A stretch of DNA of 64,000 bases from Mortierella sp. BCC40632 (lineage: Eukaryota; Mortierellomycota; Mortierellomycetes; Mortierellales; Mortierellaceae), in the NCBI GenBank assembly GCA_011634665.1, contig WAEK01000005.1, positions 1,532,501 to 1,596,500 on the forward strand, in the 5' to 3' direction. The notes beneath the pieces were generated by a model. It searched no databases and had not been told where the DNA came from. It was given only the letters and a program-made list of their open reading frames with translations. The translations under genes were made by a program, and so were the position numbers. Shown piece after piece: positions 62,189-64,000 of the stretch (the first letter of the stretch is position 1; each line of letters opens with the position of its first letter).

Positions 62189-63475
62189 GGCTGCGTTATT
62201 CCGAGTGCTTGGATGGGGCGTTCTAAGGGGTATCACAAGAGTGATTTTTGGGAGCTGATGTATGAGAAGAACTGAGGCTGGGAGTTGATGACCTGAGGGG
62301 TTGAGGGCTTGAAGATCAAAAAAATCAAAAGGTGAAGAAAGAACACTTGTATCAAAGCTAGGAAGGGAGCATCTGTGACTTCCGTCTGTTTGGTGCGCTG
62401 TATTTCAAAACAAAAACGGGAAAAGCTGATGCCCGTGTCTTTCATGCAAAGGATGTGTTTACCGCGGACGCGAGGTCTGTTCGCAGCAAGGTCACTACAA
62501 GAGGAACCCTCATTTAGAGTTGACGGGTGCTTGGGGAAGAGGTGAGAATTCATCCAGTTGGGCTCATGCACTTCTCTCGATGGCCCCTGACTCCCGCGCG
62601 AGATTTATGCGGAGTGATTTTTATGCAGTCAGCATGTCTCGTTGATCTAAAGGAAATATCTGGTTCTTAGGTCACCGCTTTGATTGAAGAGGGCTCTGCG
62701 GTCTGTTGCTGACAGATCGATTTATTTTTTCACAGGTACATGAGTCCCACGCCTACGGTCAACTCATCCCACCACAGATGCTCCAAACCTAAACGGGACT
62801 TTTATTCCTTTTAAATTTTTTTTTGCCTTCTTCTCAACTTAGGGAGGGCATGCGCTATGGAAAGCATAAGAAACGGAGTTACAAGGGGGAGGAGAGAGGT
62901 GTTGCTTTACACCATATCGACATTTGTGCGACAAGAGAAAAGAAGAGGAAGAAAAAAAAGAGAGACTAAAAGACAGGGAAAACAAAGTAGGAAAGGATGA
63001 TGCATGAGGAAAAGGCAGGAGATGGAAAACAGCCAAGGAACGAGTAAGTTGCGAAGAGGAAGGAGAGGAAAGGCGATGCACAGCCTAGCAACAAAGAAAA
63101 TGGACGTGGGTCCGTGCAAAGGGCGAAAAATAAAAGAAAGAGGAAATGCACAGGAGAGGTAACCGACTACATCGATAGACAAACCTAACAGGCCAAGGAT
63201 GTAACAAGATCAGGAGACAAGCGATAGAGAGAGAGAGGAACAGGAGAAAAAAAATAATGATGTTGAATAGGGACCGAGACCAAAGGGCTAAGGGAATGAT
63301 ATGAGTTTGCTACTTTATGTTTGTCTCCTCTTTCAGCAATGTCTGAATCAGGCGGGCTATTCTCTCGACTACTTGTTTCATCCACAGATTACCTCCACAT
63401 TTACTCTGGCCCAAGTCTCAAGAAGAAACCAAATTAACATCAACGCATTATGAGATACGGATCCATGTCAAATAC
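62189..63475. other. Intergenic upstream of the lipase gene
   Basis: No gene is supported. The purine-rich stretch 62880-63290 makes low-complexity Ser/Phe/Leu frames on the minus strand. A 13-base string agcatgtctcgtt at 62631-62643 also occurs in the gene A upstream repeat. Confidence 0.5.
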
Positions 63476-63916
63476 AGAAAAGACCCCACTGATGGATGGA
63501 ACTTCTTCTTCCTCAAAGCCTAACCTCTTTGCAAGATATTGCGCCCCTTTCCCAACAATGTGCCATCTTAGCCTCAAGAGACGATATCAGATTCTCTAGC
63601 TGCAACAACAATCAAGTGACAGCCATAGATGTTCACCATAACCCACGACAAATAATATTCCACGACACTGCAAAGATTACGGAAGGCATTCCAGAAAGCG
63701 GGGAAAATTCTGGCGTTGACCAGCTTTGAGCAATTGAACCTTATAGATTTAGTAAAAGACAGCAAATCATCAAGCGAAGGAGCTTCCATTCTTTTCTCGG
63801 AACTGGAAGATGAGCTCACCAGATCAGACACCCACCGGATTACACAAAGCAGAAAATCCAGATCAAGGACTTGCTGTCGTAGACTTTTCATAATGCAGAC
63901 TCTTCATGAATGATAG
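63476..63916 (+). other. Possible coding fragment at the right edge
   Basis: A plus-strand frame ending at 63916 contains RKAFQKAGKILALTSFEQLN and a charged helical stretch (LFSELEDELT). Upstream, other frames look partly coding, so a spliced or frameshifted small gene is possible. I recognise no family, and I cannot settle exon limits. Confidence 0.25.
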
Positions 63917-64000
63917 AGACACGCCCAAGGTTAGTTAGTTGATCAGTCGAGTGTAATGAACAATAATCTAGCAGGCCTGGAAAGGGCGCAAGCTAAGGTG

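Overview
The window looks like nuclear DNA of an early-diverging fungus. The genes are split by short introns (about 50-130 nt, mostly GT-AG). The gene set includes Spo7, mitochondrial EF-G, a fungal-type GATA factor, a multi-LIM protein and a Crinkler-type effector gene. Homopolymeric A/T runs of 15-36 nt and CT/GA microsatellites are frequent. I infer a Mortierellomycotina-like or other Mucoromycota genome; this rests on gene content and was not tested by any search.

Bases 1-17,200 form an accessory block of young, repeated and broken genes. At the left edge is a spliced gene of unknown function (gene A, minus strand). A 160-bp element sits upstream of it as two tandem copies. Next comes a Crinkler-like gene with several breaks (2038-5163), then a decayed second copy of gene A (5460-6060) carrying one diverged copy of the same upstream element. 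After a short remnant that resembles a Crinkler intron there are four same-strand dynamin-like large GTPase loci: one with its G domain deleted (6870-8097), one with a frameshift (8864-10896) and two intact (11891-13957 and 15082-17136). A 597-bp stretch is identical between loci 2 and 3, which points to recent gene conversion or duplication.

From about 18.4 kb the window becomes ordinary gene territory: a four-LIM protein (18456-22250, minus), a large GATA-finger regulator (28606-32882, minus) with more than 5 kb of gene-free, microsatellite-rich DNA on each side, a 1149-residue helical protein (38174-41968), mitochondrial enoyl-CoA hydratase (42449-43989), a decayed MULE transposase with FAR1-like and SWIM zinc motifs (44366-47304), mitochondrial EF-G (48354-51369), Spo7 (51770-53130, minus), a small four-helix membrane protein (55594-56262), a rhodanese-methyltransferase fusion (56997-58628), and a membrane-anchored class 3 lipase (59537-62188, minus).

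The most unusual single gene is that lipase. Its catalytic core is interrupted by two different cysteine-rich insertions: one of six CX3CX3C triplets before the nucleophile, and one of CX2C pairs after it. The most unusual region is the 17-kb block in which Crinkler, gene-A-family and dynamin-like genes are duplicating, recombining and decaying together. Functional links among these genes are inference from proximity only.
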